64,000 nucleotides of DNA from Neurospora crassa OR74A. Taxonomy: Eukaryota > Ascomycota > Sordariomycetes > Sordariales > Sordariaceae. The notes beneath the pieces were generated by a model, which saw only the letters and a list, made by a program, of their open reading frames with translations, was not told where the DNA came from and did no database searches. Both the position numbers and the translations under genes were made by a program. The DNA is taken from assembly GCF_000182925.2 (NCBI RefSeq), contig NC_026504.1, positions 5,146,001-5,210,000 of the forward strand. The letters run 5' to 3'. Shown here one piece after another: positions 49,137-60,008 of this stretch (positions are counted from its first letter, which is position 1; the number at the start of each line of letters is the position of its first letter).

Positions 49137-49255
49137 ATATACGACCATACCCACTGGAAAACTCGGGATCCCGTCCGCTCTCCTATAGATAAGCCAGTGA
49201 GGGCCAGACTAGTAGTTGGGTCGGTGACGACCAGCGAATCCCTGGTGTTGTATGT
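49137..49255 (+). rRNA. 5S ribosomal RNA (copy 4)
   Basis: A 119-nt gene with two differences from copies 2 and 3: it starts ATATACG (the second base still pairs as T-G in helix I) and has CTCTCCTATAG for CTCTCCCATAG. A T7 run follows (49255-49261) and TATAAT lies at -29. Probably functional. Confidence 0.94.
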
Positions 49256-49261
49256 TTTTTT

Positions 49262-50289
49262 CTTCCCGCTATCTTCTTTTTTCCTTCTCACGTATCTTTG
49301 ATGCTTCCATCCTTCTTGTCTCTCTTGATCTTTTTATAATCTTTCACAGCAATGGTTCGGCATCAGTAAGAAGTCAGCGACAGGGGTGTTTCCAGAATGC
49401 GACTTCACCAGAGACCCTGCAAGAGTAGTATGGGGATGGTGTGAGCATGAATTACGAGAAATCAGTACGAGGAAGAGCCATATAATGGTATAAAAAATCC
49501 ATCAGCATCACCTAGATCCAGACAAGCAAGCCTCATTCACACGCAGTATGACCGATTGGCCATGCAAAATCCAACCTCTCGCCTCTCAGACAATAGCTAC
49601 CTCCCAAGCAGCCACTACTTCTTGTCCTTGCCCATAAATGGTTCATGTCAGTTAAATGTCGACATCAGCAAGGTATTGTTATATTTTTGGATACATATAT
49701 AGAAGGCCTAGGTGCAATACAGTAGATGGAACCAGCCTTGTTCTCCCAGCTGCGCGAAGAATCGGCGCACTTATCTGTTCATTCATTTCTCCATTAGAGC
49801 TTTGCTCTGTCTGTTGTGTGCGCTGATAGAAGAGAGGACAGAGAAATGCATTTACGAGTGGAACTATATTGGTACTGTCCATCAAAATAAGAGCTAGCAT
49901 CCATGGGAGCGAGATGCCAGACTTGTAGATACATGGAACTTCAAATCAGTCATCGAGATCATTACGACCAAGAACGTGGTTTATAGGCCAGCCTACAAGT
50001 TGAAGCGTAAGGCTTGAACCAACCATTACGAAGATGCGGCAAACCTATGGCGGGTGAGCCACAAGGCTTCGGCCATTTTGCATATATATGACAGTTAGGA
50101 TGTCAGACGGCTGGCAACGACATTGGTTTGGATAGCGGAATCATCGGCGCACTTCAAGGCTGTGAGAGCTTGGTTGGCTTGCCAGGTACAGGATATTCTA
50201 ACGTTGCGGTCATGGCCTTGCGGTCTCCTGCCATATTGACAGACTTCCAAAAGAGATAAGTAATCAACAGTCCAACCGACCACAGGTGA
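49262..50289. other. intergenic, 3' flank of the ferroportin-like gene
   Basis: About 1 kb without a gene. The part near 50150-50289 is open in a second frame with hydrophobic residues, but the stop-terminated frame of the transporter gene is preferred. Confidence 0.5.
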
Positions 50290-52144
50290 TTATAGAATAA
50301 TGGAATCACTGGCACTGCGCCTGGAACGACGAGCCCATCCCAACCCAAATGGATGCAAGCTGCTCCTACGATGCTTGGCTTTGATACATGCCGGGGGATG
50401 CAGAAGATGGCCTCTACGACGGCGTAGAAAGTGGGCAAAGAGTCCGCCAGCCGCATAGACCGCCGCGACGCTGATGACAATTGGCCACTGAAAAGAATTG
50501 GGGTTTGGCCAGATGATAGTAAGGGCCCACGCTAACATGTCGAACATGTTCTGGAACGAGGCTTCCACTGAGGAGAAGATGCCTCTGCGATTGTCTTCCA
50601 CTTCCTGTATCCGGGGAAAACCCAGTGGTTAGTAGCAACGCTAAGCTCATGTAGACAGGGATTTTTTGTGTGGAAGGAGATGAAAAGGACATGGGTCTTA
50701 CATCTTGCACAATGTTTTGCACCGAGAGGTCAAAACCCCAAAGACCGACACGACTGAAAGCCACGGCAACAACGAGACCAACAGCGGTCATAAGGCTGGT
50801 TGCCTCATAGCCCTTCCCGTAGTAGTAAAAGAAGCAAGAGACGCCGCCGGCTAGCCAGGTCACTTGCCAGGTGATGGACCACAAGCCTGTGCGGAGGACA
50901 CCGATGCGCTTCATTAGACGGGGCGCGATCCAAGTGGCGCTGAGTTCGAAGATTGTCGAGATGCCGCGGATGATGCCCACTTGCCATAGGTTAAGGTTGG
51001 AGGCGAGTAGGTACGTCAGCATCTGGCCTGAGAAGGAGAGTACGGTGAGGTACAGTAGCGAAAGCGCAAGCGAGGGGATAACAGCTGGATGGCCAAAGTA
51101 CAGGCGTAAGGAGGGAATCATGAGCAGCTTGCGCCATGATACGCTCCGAATCCAATTTCCGAGCTGGAAAGGGGTACGGCCATCAGTAGCAGCACCACCG
51201 TCCCGCCTCAAGACAGCCCCCGAAAGCGTCTCCAGCGACTGACCGACTGATTTACCGGGAGGAGCAGGACGACCGAGCCCCGGGACTCTGCGAAACACGG
51301 TCTCGATGCAAAGATACTCCACCATGACCGACGCCAGATTCATCCCCAGCGTCGCATACACAGCCGCCCTCACCGACGCCGCAGCAACCAAGGCAACCGT
51401 CAACGGCCCGAGCAACTTGCAAAACAAATCAATCCTCCGCATGCGCGCATTCATCTTCCTCCTCGCCTCCTCATTCCCCTGCGTAATCACCACCACCCAA
51501 TCCCTCTCCACCGCAATAAGATTCACGCCCGCCGCCAGTTTCTCCACGCACGCCAGCAGCACACTAGCTCCGAACAAGCCATCCACCAGCGGCGACTGCC
51601 TCCATCCCAGCCGCAACTCCAGTAACGCCCAGAAAAGACCGCACGAAGCAGCAACGGCGAGGCGCTGTCCCACGATAGAAGCGCGGACGACGGTTAGCCG
51701 GTGGGCAGTGTCGATCCAGTGGCCTACCGGCACAGCGAAGAGGATGGCGGCAAGGTTGCGCGAGAGGGCATAGAGGGAGACGGGGAGGAGGTTGTCGGGG
51801 AAGATGGAGGCGAGGAAGTAGACGACGCCGGCTTCGAAGAGGCGGGAGTTCCAGGTAGACAGGAAGTGGGAGGTGTAGAGGCGGAGGGTTAGGGAGCGCG
51901 AAATTCCTATTGGGATGGGGACTGGAGGACTTGTAGAAGAAGGGGGGAGGTCATTATCGCCTGCAGGATTGGCGGTGCCGGTATTGTTCGATTCGGCGTG
52001 AAGTGGCGGTTCAGTGGTAGGCTCTATGACCGAGCTTGATTTTGACACATTATTTTGGGCTGGAAGATAATCGGCTAGTTCGATGTTGATGTCGTCGCCG
52101 GTGATTTTGCGAGCTGGCTCGGTCGACTGAATCCAGCCGTCCAT
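50290..52144 (-). CDS. ferroportin-like (SLC40) metal exporter
   Basis: Exons 52144-50702 and 50604-50290, joined in phase 0 (GTAAGA donor, CTACTAAC branch site), give about 585 aa. Ferroportins move ferrous iron and related metals out of the cytosol. A hydrophilic N-terminus of about 85 residues is followed by some ten to twelve membrane segments. Family-type stretches include FLSTWNSRLFEAGVVYFLA, VPVGHWIDTAHRLTVV (like the human GDWVDKNARLKV) and MNARMRRIDLFCKLLGPL (like the human MNATIRRIDQLTNILAP). The C-terminal exon begins EVEDNRRGIFSSVEASFQN, also typical. An acceptor-like CTCAG 30-40 bp upstream of the ATG suggests a 5' UTR intron. Whether it sits in the plasma or the vacuolar membrane cannot be read from the sequence. 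Confidence 0.88.
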
Positions 52145-52934
52145 CCCGCCGTCGCGCGCTTGCTTCGGCGTCAGTTGCCCTGAGTAAGATCGTCGAGGAA
52201 TGATATGATAAGGGGTTTAAGAGAAACAGGAGTTTAAGCTGCACCAAAAAATATCTGGACAGCGAAAAGTGTGTACAACAAAGATGTTGTAATTTGGTTG
52301 TGATGTGGAAGAAGCGGAAAAAGAAGGACGGGAACAACACAATTTTGTGTAGCATCTGTCGGCGTGGTGGTCCGTGCACCCGCAATGCGTCCTCCCGCAC
52401 CATCCGCTGCTCATCTGTTAGAGAGGTTCATGGATGGGGTTTTACTGAAGAATTGAAGAATTACAAGAGAGAAGAAGATATGCCGGGAAAGTTACGAGTA
52501 TGCAAGGCTACTATCGACTGCCATATATTTCTTTGAATAAATTATGTCCCTAATTGTAGATTCCTCGTTGGAAGACGCCTAGAGTCTCTACCGAGGTCTC
52601 GCGTTAGCAAGCTCTCCAGGGACCACTGTATTTTAGGGAAGCCGCCCCTCCTTTCGCACGACACCCGACATCAACAACACATCCATTTCCATTTCCCATG
52701 TCGAGTCGAGTCTCTCCAACTAATCATCAACACGACAACACCGAAGTATGATGTTATTCCGTTACGTAGAAGCGACACATCAATCATTCAGACATACCTC
52801 ATGAATTGATAATGTCGTCATACCTACAAACCCACCCACCCTGTTGGCTCTCCTTCAAGATCTCGCCAAACCACGACTATCGATGCCGCCGGCTCCGATG
52901 ACCAAGACGGCAGTCCAGCACCTCCTCAGCAACC
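52145..52934. other. intergenic between ferroportin-like gene and amidase
   Basis: Promoter and probable 5' UTR intron of the transporter plus the 3' flank of the amidase. No separate gene. Confidence 0.55.
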
Positions 52935-54902
52935 TCAAGCAGACTGGGCATTCAAAAGCGCGGCATGCACCACCTTCGCAATACCCAATACCTTCTCCTC
53001 CTCAAACTTCCTCGCAACAATCTGCACCCCCACCGGCGCACCATGGTAGATTTCCGGGTCATCTAGATATTACTCGTCGTCAGCTCCAGTCACACACCAA
53101 ATGATCCCTCCAGCCAAAAGACAAAAAATCAAAAAAATCGACACTCACAAGACTCCCAATTCGCCCTATCAACCTCATTCACCGGCGTATACATCTCATC
53201 AGCCCCATCCACCCCCCTATCAGCCTTCGTAACCGGAATCACCGCCGCGCTATAATTCAGCAAGTTAACAACCTCGGTATAAGCAAGGTGATTATACTTT
53301 CCCGGAATCACGGCGGCGTGCGGCGCGACGGGCATGATGACGGCGTCGACTTCCTGTCCGTCATCTCCTCCCGACATGGAGTTCCAGTAATCCGAATAGG
53401 CCTGCTCGCACGCAAGTCCTTGGACGGTCAAGGCCTGGTACTCGAGTAGCGGGATGGGGTCTCGGAGGTTGAAGTACGCTTGGAGGTCGGCGATCAGGGG
53501 CTCGCCGGAGAGGAGGAGGTGGTCGTGGACATCGCGAGCGCCGTCGGCTAGGAGGAAGGAGTGCTGCAGCATGTGTGTGTGTGTTGTTAGTGACGGTGAC
53601 GGTGACGGCGGGCGGGCTTGGGAGGAGGGGAACAGGTTCTGCGTTTGGGTGGAAAACTTACGTGGATCTTAAGAGCAGTTGCGTGGGAGGGCGGGTTCCA
53701 GTCCACGAGCTTGTGTCCGGCCTTCTTCACTGCCTCAGCGACCATTGCCATTCCCCTGCGAATAGGCGGGTGAGGCTCGACAATGCCGTCGTTCCACAGG
53801 ATACCCAGCTTCAGCGGTCGGTGGTCTGCCTTCGCCCTGCCCCTTGTGTCCGCACGAGACAAGACATCATCGAAAACGTCCTGTCGGTAAGGAATAGGCA
53901 CCACGGCCGGATCCTGCAACCATGGCCGTGTGGACAAGACAGACTTAAGAGCAAGCTCGCATCCGTCAAGAGAGGTACTGATAAACCCCAGCGTGGAGCG
54001 GTAAGTGTTCTGCCCCGGGTTCGTGTTCGCAGCATCTCGATACGACAGGCGCTCGGGAGTCGGTTTGAGGGAGAAGATACCGCAGAACGCGGCCGGGATC
54101 CTAACCGATCCGCCAATGTCGGTGCCTACGCCGAGTGTGCTCCCGCGCAGGGCCATAAGCGCCGCTTCGCCTCCTGATGATCCGCCGCAGGAGAGGTTGT
54201 TGTTGTGAGGGTTGAGCGTGCGGCCGATGATGTTGTTGTAGGTGTCGCCGATGAGAAGAGTTTGCGGGACGCTGGTCTTACAGAAAAGTACGGCGCCGCA
54301 AGCTAGCAGCTCTTTGGTGATTTGGCTTTCGACTTGATGTGTCTTGGTAGGGTCGGTGATGCCCATGTTGCCTCCTATCCAGCCAACGTAGCCCATGGTG
54401 GTGTCGACGCCTTTGACGTGAAATTGGTCCTTCAAGCTGATGGGTAAGCCGTGAAGAGAACCGACAGGCTTGCCGTTTACCCGGAGATACTCATCGAGTT
54501 CCTCTGCTCTCTTGATGGCGATGTCGAAGAAGATTTCGAGGAGACAGTTGTTCTTTTTGTTTCTGTTAGCTGGTGTGCCGTCAACTAGTAAGTAAGGACA
54601 GGAGGTATACAAACAATCTGGTGAGCAATAGCCGCCGTCTTGCAAAACGCCTTCGTGACCTCTACCGCCGAGCGCTTGCCAGCCCTTATGTCGTTGACCA
54701 GAGGGACACTGTCCGTTTTGACGATATCGATTACCTCAGGCTCCAGAAAACGCTCGATGAAAGGACCCGTAAGATCACGCTGCTTGGCCGCAAGTTCGAG
54801 GTCGGCAGGACTTAGTCGCCATTCTGCCGGAATCTTTGCGAGAGTGTCTTCCCGCTTCTTCGCGGCACGGGCCTCCCAAGGCACGGGGTATTCAGTGGTC
54901 AT
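52935..54902 (-). CDS. amidase signature enzyme (acetamidase/general amidase type)
   Basis: Exons 54902-54615, 54552-53662, 53563-53149 and 53062-52935 give 573 aa, the usual length for fungal general amidases. The enzyme hydrolyses a carboxamide to acid and ammonia. The Ser-Ser-Lys triad is complete: Lys137 in GLPISLKDQF, Ser221 in CGGSSGGEAAL and Ser245 in GTDIGGSVRIPA. The C-terminus PEIYHGAPVGVQIVARKFEE is the typical closing motif. Intron 1 seems to end at AAAAAG: only that site keeps phase and restores the family sequence (AHQINNCLLEIFFD). The start MTTEYPVPWEARAAKKRED is typical. No secretion signal is seen, so it is probably cytosolic. The substrate cannot be told from sequence. Confidence 0.92.
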
Positions 54903-55766
54903 AGTTTTAGAGGGAGTGATGAGCCTTCAGGGCCGATTTTATATGAGCGAGGTCAATGTTGAAGCCTCGATATTTCCTTGTGTCATCCATGGCTTTTATA
55001 GGCAGATCAACGTTGTGATATCACGACTGCCGACTGCGGGGAGCGATGCTACGGAGCTTGAGACGAGTGCTGCCACTGATAACACTGTTATTAGTCTACT
55101 CCGCATTCCGTCCGAGACAGCCAATCACTGGAGTGACCAAGTTATCTCCGGGTGCTGATAGCCGGGGCTATCAAGCTGGCCCGGAAGCTGTGGAAGCCAA
55201 GCTCATCCAGGACAAAATATTGGGGACTGCAGCTGGGCCATACCACTCAAACCATAACATCGCCGTAAATATCGTAAGGGGTTTCATTCCTCTCCCACTT
55301 TCATGCGTTCTCATGGCCATTCATAATCTCCAATAGATGTTTACAGCCTTTCACATTTGTGAGCGCTTTGCCAATTTGCCGTTGACATCGTACTTTGGAG
55401 TTCAAATTTCTTTTGTCCTGGACGTGCCAAGATCGCCCTTCGACAGCATGGCCAGCACCGCCACCGCGGTCGTAACTATGAAGCCCTTCTGGCCTCGTTG
55501 TAGGTTCTCACTCTGGTGGGAAGGGTTTGAACCTAGAGGTACATAGAATGGACCTTGAAGGGCGAATGCTGTGTGGAATCTGAAATTGAACGTACATGTT
55601 TGAAGCGAACCCAAGACTGCTTCTAAAGAGTCATGATACGAGATCCTATTCCCCATCTATACGCTGCTGTTTGGACCTGCCGACTTCCTTCTTTTATAAC
55701 TTTCTCGGTGATCCCCCTTCGTCAACCTTCACTCTACCAGCTTTTTGTCAGATGTACGCTGTATGT
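54903..55766. other. intergenic, amidase promoter
   Basis: About 0.86 kb with the amidase promoter and the 3' flank of the first 2EXR gene. No gene seen. Confidence 0.55.
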
Positions 55767-56471
55767 TCAGAGGTTGACAGAACCGGAAGCGGCCTCTCCT
55801 CGCAGCCCCCATTGAATCCCGCGAGACTCTAGGTCTGTCTCGATTCTCCTTAGCGTCCATGCCGTAAACTGCCTCCCATAGTAACTTACATATTCCACCT
55901 TTAGTGGTACCAGACCTAACCAAGCGTCAACCATGAGAATGTTCTCCATGCCGCAATGGAGAGGAAATCTCTTGAACACCTCATAGAAATTGAACGAGTA
56001 GTCTCCAGAGCTGTCTATATGCAGCTCTTTTAAGTTGACACACTTTCCAAGGCATATAATATCCTCAGTGATGACTGAATCCCTCGTGAACTTGAGTCGT
56101 TTGATCGAGGCTGCAACAGGGATAAAGCTCCCCAAGGGTGCCTTCCAGACGTCGATAATGTCAAGCTCCAGGTTAAGCCAAACATAGCGCCGTTCACCGC
56201 CGTCCCGCACGTCTTCCAACTCGGAGAAGAGCTGTCGATAAACCCCCAGCTGACGAGCTTCGCGACAGACTTGCACGATTGCCGGGATCGGTGTAAAGGA
56301 ACTCACGTTTCTCTCTAGCACTCTGTAATCATGTGCTCCGTAGTCGGTTCGTGTAGTTTCTCTGCACACTATATTAACGTCGACGATACGGGGTTCGGCA
56401 GTCAGCTCCCACACCAGAGCCCGGAGCTCAAACGGCAGGTACATGAACCGATGGAAACTGGTAGCAGCCAT
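55767..56471 (-). CDS. 2EXR-domain protein A
   Basis: About 234 aa from MAATSFHRFMYLPFELRAL. The frame stays open to an ATG at 56591, but the paralogues start about ten residues before the LPxELR box, so 56471 is preferred. The two E-x-R motifs that name the family are present (ELR, and EPR in TAEPRIVDVN). Then come VCREARQLGVYRQLFSELED, RRYVWLNLELDIIDV and a leucine-rich end. 2EXR proteins are a large fungal family of unknown function; the leading box looks F-box-like, but no partner is known. A GTAAGT inside the coding region near the end (VEY-VSYY) could be a donor, so the last 40 residues are less sure. It is the first of five related genes in a row. Confidence 0.8.
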   Translation of the reverse strand: MAATSFHRFMYLPFELRALVWELTAEPRIVDVNIVCRETTRTDYGAHDYRVLERNVSSFTPIPAIVQVCREARQLGVYRQLFSELEDVRDGGERRYVWLNLELDIIDVWKAPLGSFIPVAASIKRLKFTRDSVITEDIICLGKCVNLKELHIDSSGDYSFNFYEVFKRFPLHCGMENILMVDAWLGLVPLKVEYVSYYGRQFTAWTLRRIETDLESRGIQWGLRGEAASGSVNL

Positions 56472-56591
56472 CTTGCTCGCTGTTACTCGATTACGTGGCG
56501 ACTCTCTCCTCGTACTGACTCGGGCGATCTGGTCAGCGCTTTTTACATCAGACACAACTTGAGAAATTTGACTGCTGGAGGGAAAGTGCAA

Positions 56592-57607
56592 TCAGACTGA
56601 TCGGGTCGCGATACTTACCTGCTATGGCTGACTGGACGAGCAACAAAAACGGCCAGACGAAGGGCTCAGAAAGCAAAAGCTTGCTACCGATTCTCACTGG
56701 AGGAAGTGTCTCCGCCTCTTTGTGCCGGTCTAGGGAGAGGAGTGGTGTGACAGTCCGCCGCGCGGGACGGGATAAGGTCTTCCAGTGGGCGAGTGTCTGC
56801 CAGCCGCGGATCGGTTACTGCCGCAAAAGTTGAGAGAGTCGGCAGAGACAAGCTCAGAGAAAAAAAGAGGAGTCGTGCCTGTCGCAAAGGATGATGCTGA
56901 CGTGAGGAAGGTGCTGCCGCTAACGGCCTACGCCAGGCCTAGGACGTCGTGATGTGTTGCGCTTTCTGTCGTGCTTTAAGAGTCTTGAGAGGCGGTGTTG
57001 GTTGAGCGCCGCGTTGCTTGGAAGAAAAACGGTGCGCGGTCCGTGAAGCAGATAAGAAGAGCTCAAGAAGAGTGGAAGGAGAGGAGGATAATTGAGAGGT
57101 GAATTTGCGCGTGGTCCAGGTCCAAAGGCGGTCAAACATGGGAAAAACTGAGGCAGACATTGACCTGGTAAGCTGGAGTGAATGGAAGGGAAGGAGAAAT
57201 GAAGTGAAGGCGGAAGGAGCGAACTTTCAAAGGCAAAACGTCATCCGACATCGCCATGCCAAGTCACATGGTAACTCTACAGGCAGCCCCTTGAACTGAA
57301 GTTACTCAGGAGACTTGCGTCGGACCGTCTATATCAGGTTTTGGTTCATCCTTACGCTACCTGGTCGTTCACACAGCAATCACAGATATGTAACTCGAAT
57401 ATGTTGGACAGCAACACAGTATATTGGCTGAAGTGGTTATAAATAGTCCAACGCTTGATATTTCCAAGTCTACCTGACAGACATTTGTTTCCTCCTTCAT
57501 AAAGCCGTATTTGACGACGCCGCCTGATACATGAGAGTCCCCCGTCCTGATACAGAAAAGTGATTTCGGCCACGTCGTACCATCACACTCCGATCCCGCT
57601 CATGCTG
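56592..57607. other. intergenic between 2EXR genes A and B
   Basis: About 1 kb, upstream of gene A and downstream of gene B. Nothing recognisable. Confidence 0.5.
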
Positions 57608-58387
57608 CTAACCACTTCGCCGGGGCGAGAGCACTCTGTATCCTAGTGAGCAACACTTGCACTTGTACGGCTCCTGCCATTTGCTCAAAATAGCCGCATA
57701 ACTTTCCAGAAGTAACCGCTGAACACTCGTGATCTCGCTATCTCGTATCCATCTGATATGTTGAGGATCATCATCGCCCACGGACTCATCCCATTGGCTC
57801 GTCAAGCCGTCCGCAGTCGTATGTACAACAAGTTTCTTCAGAGAGCGTGGCATATAGCCGCTGCATAACTGCTCTCTGGCTGTAGACTGCCGGTCAAGAA
57901 ACGTTTCGTCCGAAACGGTCATCTCAAGCTCCTGCAAGTTGCCAAAACATGCGTGGAGGGCAGCTCTCGCGCCACATGCACACGAGATCCAATCGATCTC
58001 AACCTTGAGGCGCCGGATCGATCGTGCCACATCCTGAAAATGGAATAGAGTGAGCCCGGTGAGGAAGCCCGCGTCGACCGTGTCGATGTCCAAGTTCATC
58101 CAGACATATCGGCGCTCTTCGCCAGATCTGACAGTGTCCAACTCGGAAAAGACCTGCTGGTACAGTCTGTGTTTGTAACGGGCTTGATAGCAGGTCTGTA
58201 GCACTGCTGGGACCGGCGTGCTCGTGACGAGTTTGTAAGCTGGGCTGCTGCCTTTGCAGTTAACGCATTTGGCGTGCATGACTTGTACTTTGCGAATCTT
58301 GACGATCCGAGGCTCGACAGTATATTTCCATATGCGATGTTGGATTTCCCAGGGAAGCTGAAGGAACTTGGGGAAGGTGTTGGCCAT
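57608..58387 (-). CDS. 2EXR-domain protein B, cysteine-rich
   Basis: A single exon of 259 aa starting MANTFPKFLQLPWEIQHRIW. The first E-x-R is degenerate (EIQ); the second is kept (EPRIVKIR). The core follows the family order: a Cys-x-Ala-Arg segment (TCYQARYKHRLYQQVFSEL), RRYVWMNLDIDTVDA, and a basic helix RSIRRLKVE. Unlike its neighbours it carries Cys pairs: CVNC near residue 41, CACG in the middle and CKCC near the C-terminus, which could bind a metal. Function unknown. Confidence 0.82.
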   Translation of the reverse strand: MANTFPKFLQLPWEIQHRIWKYTVEPRIVKIRKVQVMHAKCVNCKGSSPAYKLVTSTPVPAVLQTCYQARYKHRLYQQVFSELDTVRSGEERRYVWMNLDIDTVDAGFLTGLTLFHFQDVARSIRRLKVEIDWISCACGARAALHACFGNLQELEMTVSDETFLDRQSTAREQLCSGYMPRSLKKLVVHTTADGLTSQWDESVGDDDPQHIRWIRDSEITSVQRLLLESYAAILSKWQEPYKCKCCSLGYRVLSPRRSG

Positions 58388-59405
58388 GATGCTTGTGGTT
58401 CGTGAAAAGGTCTTGTCGGTAGGTAGCTATAGAAGATGACGACATGTTAACACTTGCAAAAGAGGACGAGCTAGCCCATTGTCTGCTTGCACGGAGCTAA
58501 CACATACCTTGTAGAATATGGTAGTAACTGGAAGGTAGCTGATTGTGCCTATTCTCTTGTCGTGGAAGCGATTGAGGCGACGAAATTGTGTGGAGCTTGA
58601 TCGTGATGGTCGGCGGTCACAGACTGCCGAGGGAGATAAGTTGGCTTCTAGTTGTTCCTTCGCCGTCTTTGGTGAACTTTCGAGACGAGTCAGATATGTG
58701 AAAGAGCCTGTCGGATCTGATGATGGTCTGTGGTGATGGATGGATGCTCTTTATCGTCGACTTGATTGGCCACAATATCTTGAATAACTCTGGGAAAGTG
58801 GTGAAAACTTGGGAAGAAAATCACAGAGCAGTCTGGTAAGGTATATATACTAGGTCAAGTGAAAGGCGACGTTGCTTCTATGCAGTTCAGGTAGAAACAA
58901 AATGGAATTAATACAATATCCACACGCAGAAGCAATACGGGAGTCCGATTTATTGATCATGTATCATGCCTAGAGAGAGGGTGCCTTGCATCTCATCTGC
59001 GTCTCTGCTGCCGATCCACGTTTATTATTTCATTTTCCCAATTTCCCCCCCTCAATTATGCCGCCATGTATAGTGACGTGTCTCGGGTCAAAGAGAAGTC
59101 CGAAGGACTCAAAAAAATATGTTTATTGAGCAGCGACCTGTATCGATCATATGTGATACTCCATTGCCGGATGTACTTGATCGTCTTCCTATGTACGTAC
59201 AGCCACAATGCACTCAGACAGGTAAATCCCCTCTCGTAATCGCCACATGTTTCTTTCTCCGTTCGGAGATGGAAATTCGTTTTGCAATCATGCCGATTAA
59301 GCCAAACATGATAGGCGTGTTGGTTTCATCTGCCTTCCAAGGTGCGTCTCCAGCGCCAGCCAAGATAGCCCTCGCATACACTGAGAACAGACGTGGTTAC
59401 ACATC
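58388..59405. other. intergenic between 2EXR genes B and C
   Basis: About 1 kb of upstream sequence for gene B and 3' flank of gene C. Nothing recognisable. Confidence 0.5.
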
Positions 59406-60008
59406 TTAATCATAGACAGGTATGTCTTCATCCCACAGATCGTCCCATAACTCATCCCAGACAAAGCTGTTCAACGTAAGAAAGTCCAGCATATCGTGTA
59501 GGATGATATTTTTCTGACCACATGCAAGGGGGAACAGGCGAAAGACCCATCGGAAATTCCAGATCTCGCCGTGAATATCAAGCTTCTTGAGCTTTGCAAA
59601 GCCCTGAAGAATCTTGATCTCTCCAGGTAAAAGCCGTGGTATCTCGATGTCGAGCCGCTGAATGGAAGTTTGGATGCTTTCGTACCCAAAGTGGCGCAGT
59701 TCGGTCATCCCCGCCAGGATGGTATCATACTCCCAGTTGATCCAAACATACTTTCGCTGGAAGTCCGATGTGCCCGTTGGGATTTCAGTGAATGCCTGTT
59801 TGTACACTCCCAGGTAGCGGGACTGCTTGCAAACTTGGAGTATCTCTGGTACCCTGTTCACCGAACGCAATTCTCTGCGAAGTGTCCCTTGCACCGGGCA
59901 AACTACACGGACGTCAACCCTGCGAGTCTCAACAGTAAATTCCCATACCATGGCACGAAGCTCCCATGGCAGGTAAGGGAATAGGTGAAACGTCTCTGTG
60001 GTGGACAT
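59406..60008 (-). CDS. 2EXR-domain protein C
   Basis: A single exon of 200 aa from MSTTETFHLFPYLPWELRAM. Both E-x-R motifs are present (ELR; ETR in TVETRRVDVR). ILQVCKQSRYLGVYKQAF and RKYVWINWEYDTILAG match the equivalent stretches of A and D. It ends in an acidic Asp/Trp-rich tail (WDELWDDLWDEDIPVYD). It is the shortest complete member here. Closest in wording to D in the YVWINW segment, which suggests C and D share a more recent duplication. Function unknown. Confidence 0.82.
   Translation of the reverse strand: MSTTETFHLFPYLPWELRAMVWEFTVETRRVDVRVVCPVQGTLRRELRSVNRVPEILQVCKQSRYLGVYKQAFTEIPTGTSDFQRKYVWINWEYDTILAGMTELRHFGYESIQTSIQRLDIEIPRLLPGEIKILQGFAKLKKLDIHGEIWNFRWVFRLFPLACGQKNIILHDMLDFLTLNSFVWDELWDDLWDEDIPVYD

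Noticed and set aside
50154-50480. Alternative C-terminal frame of the ferroportin-like gene with hydrophobic residues
   Set aside because: No donor/acceptor pair joins it in phase; the main frame continues from the exon without need of it.
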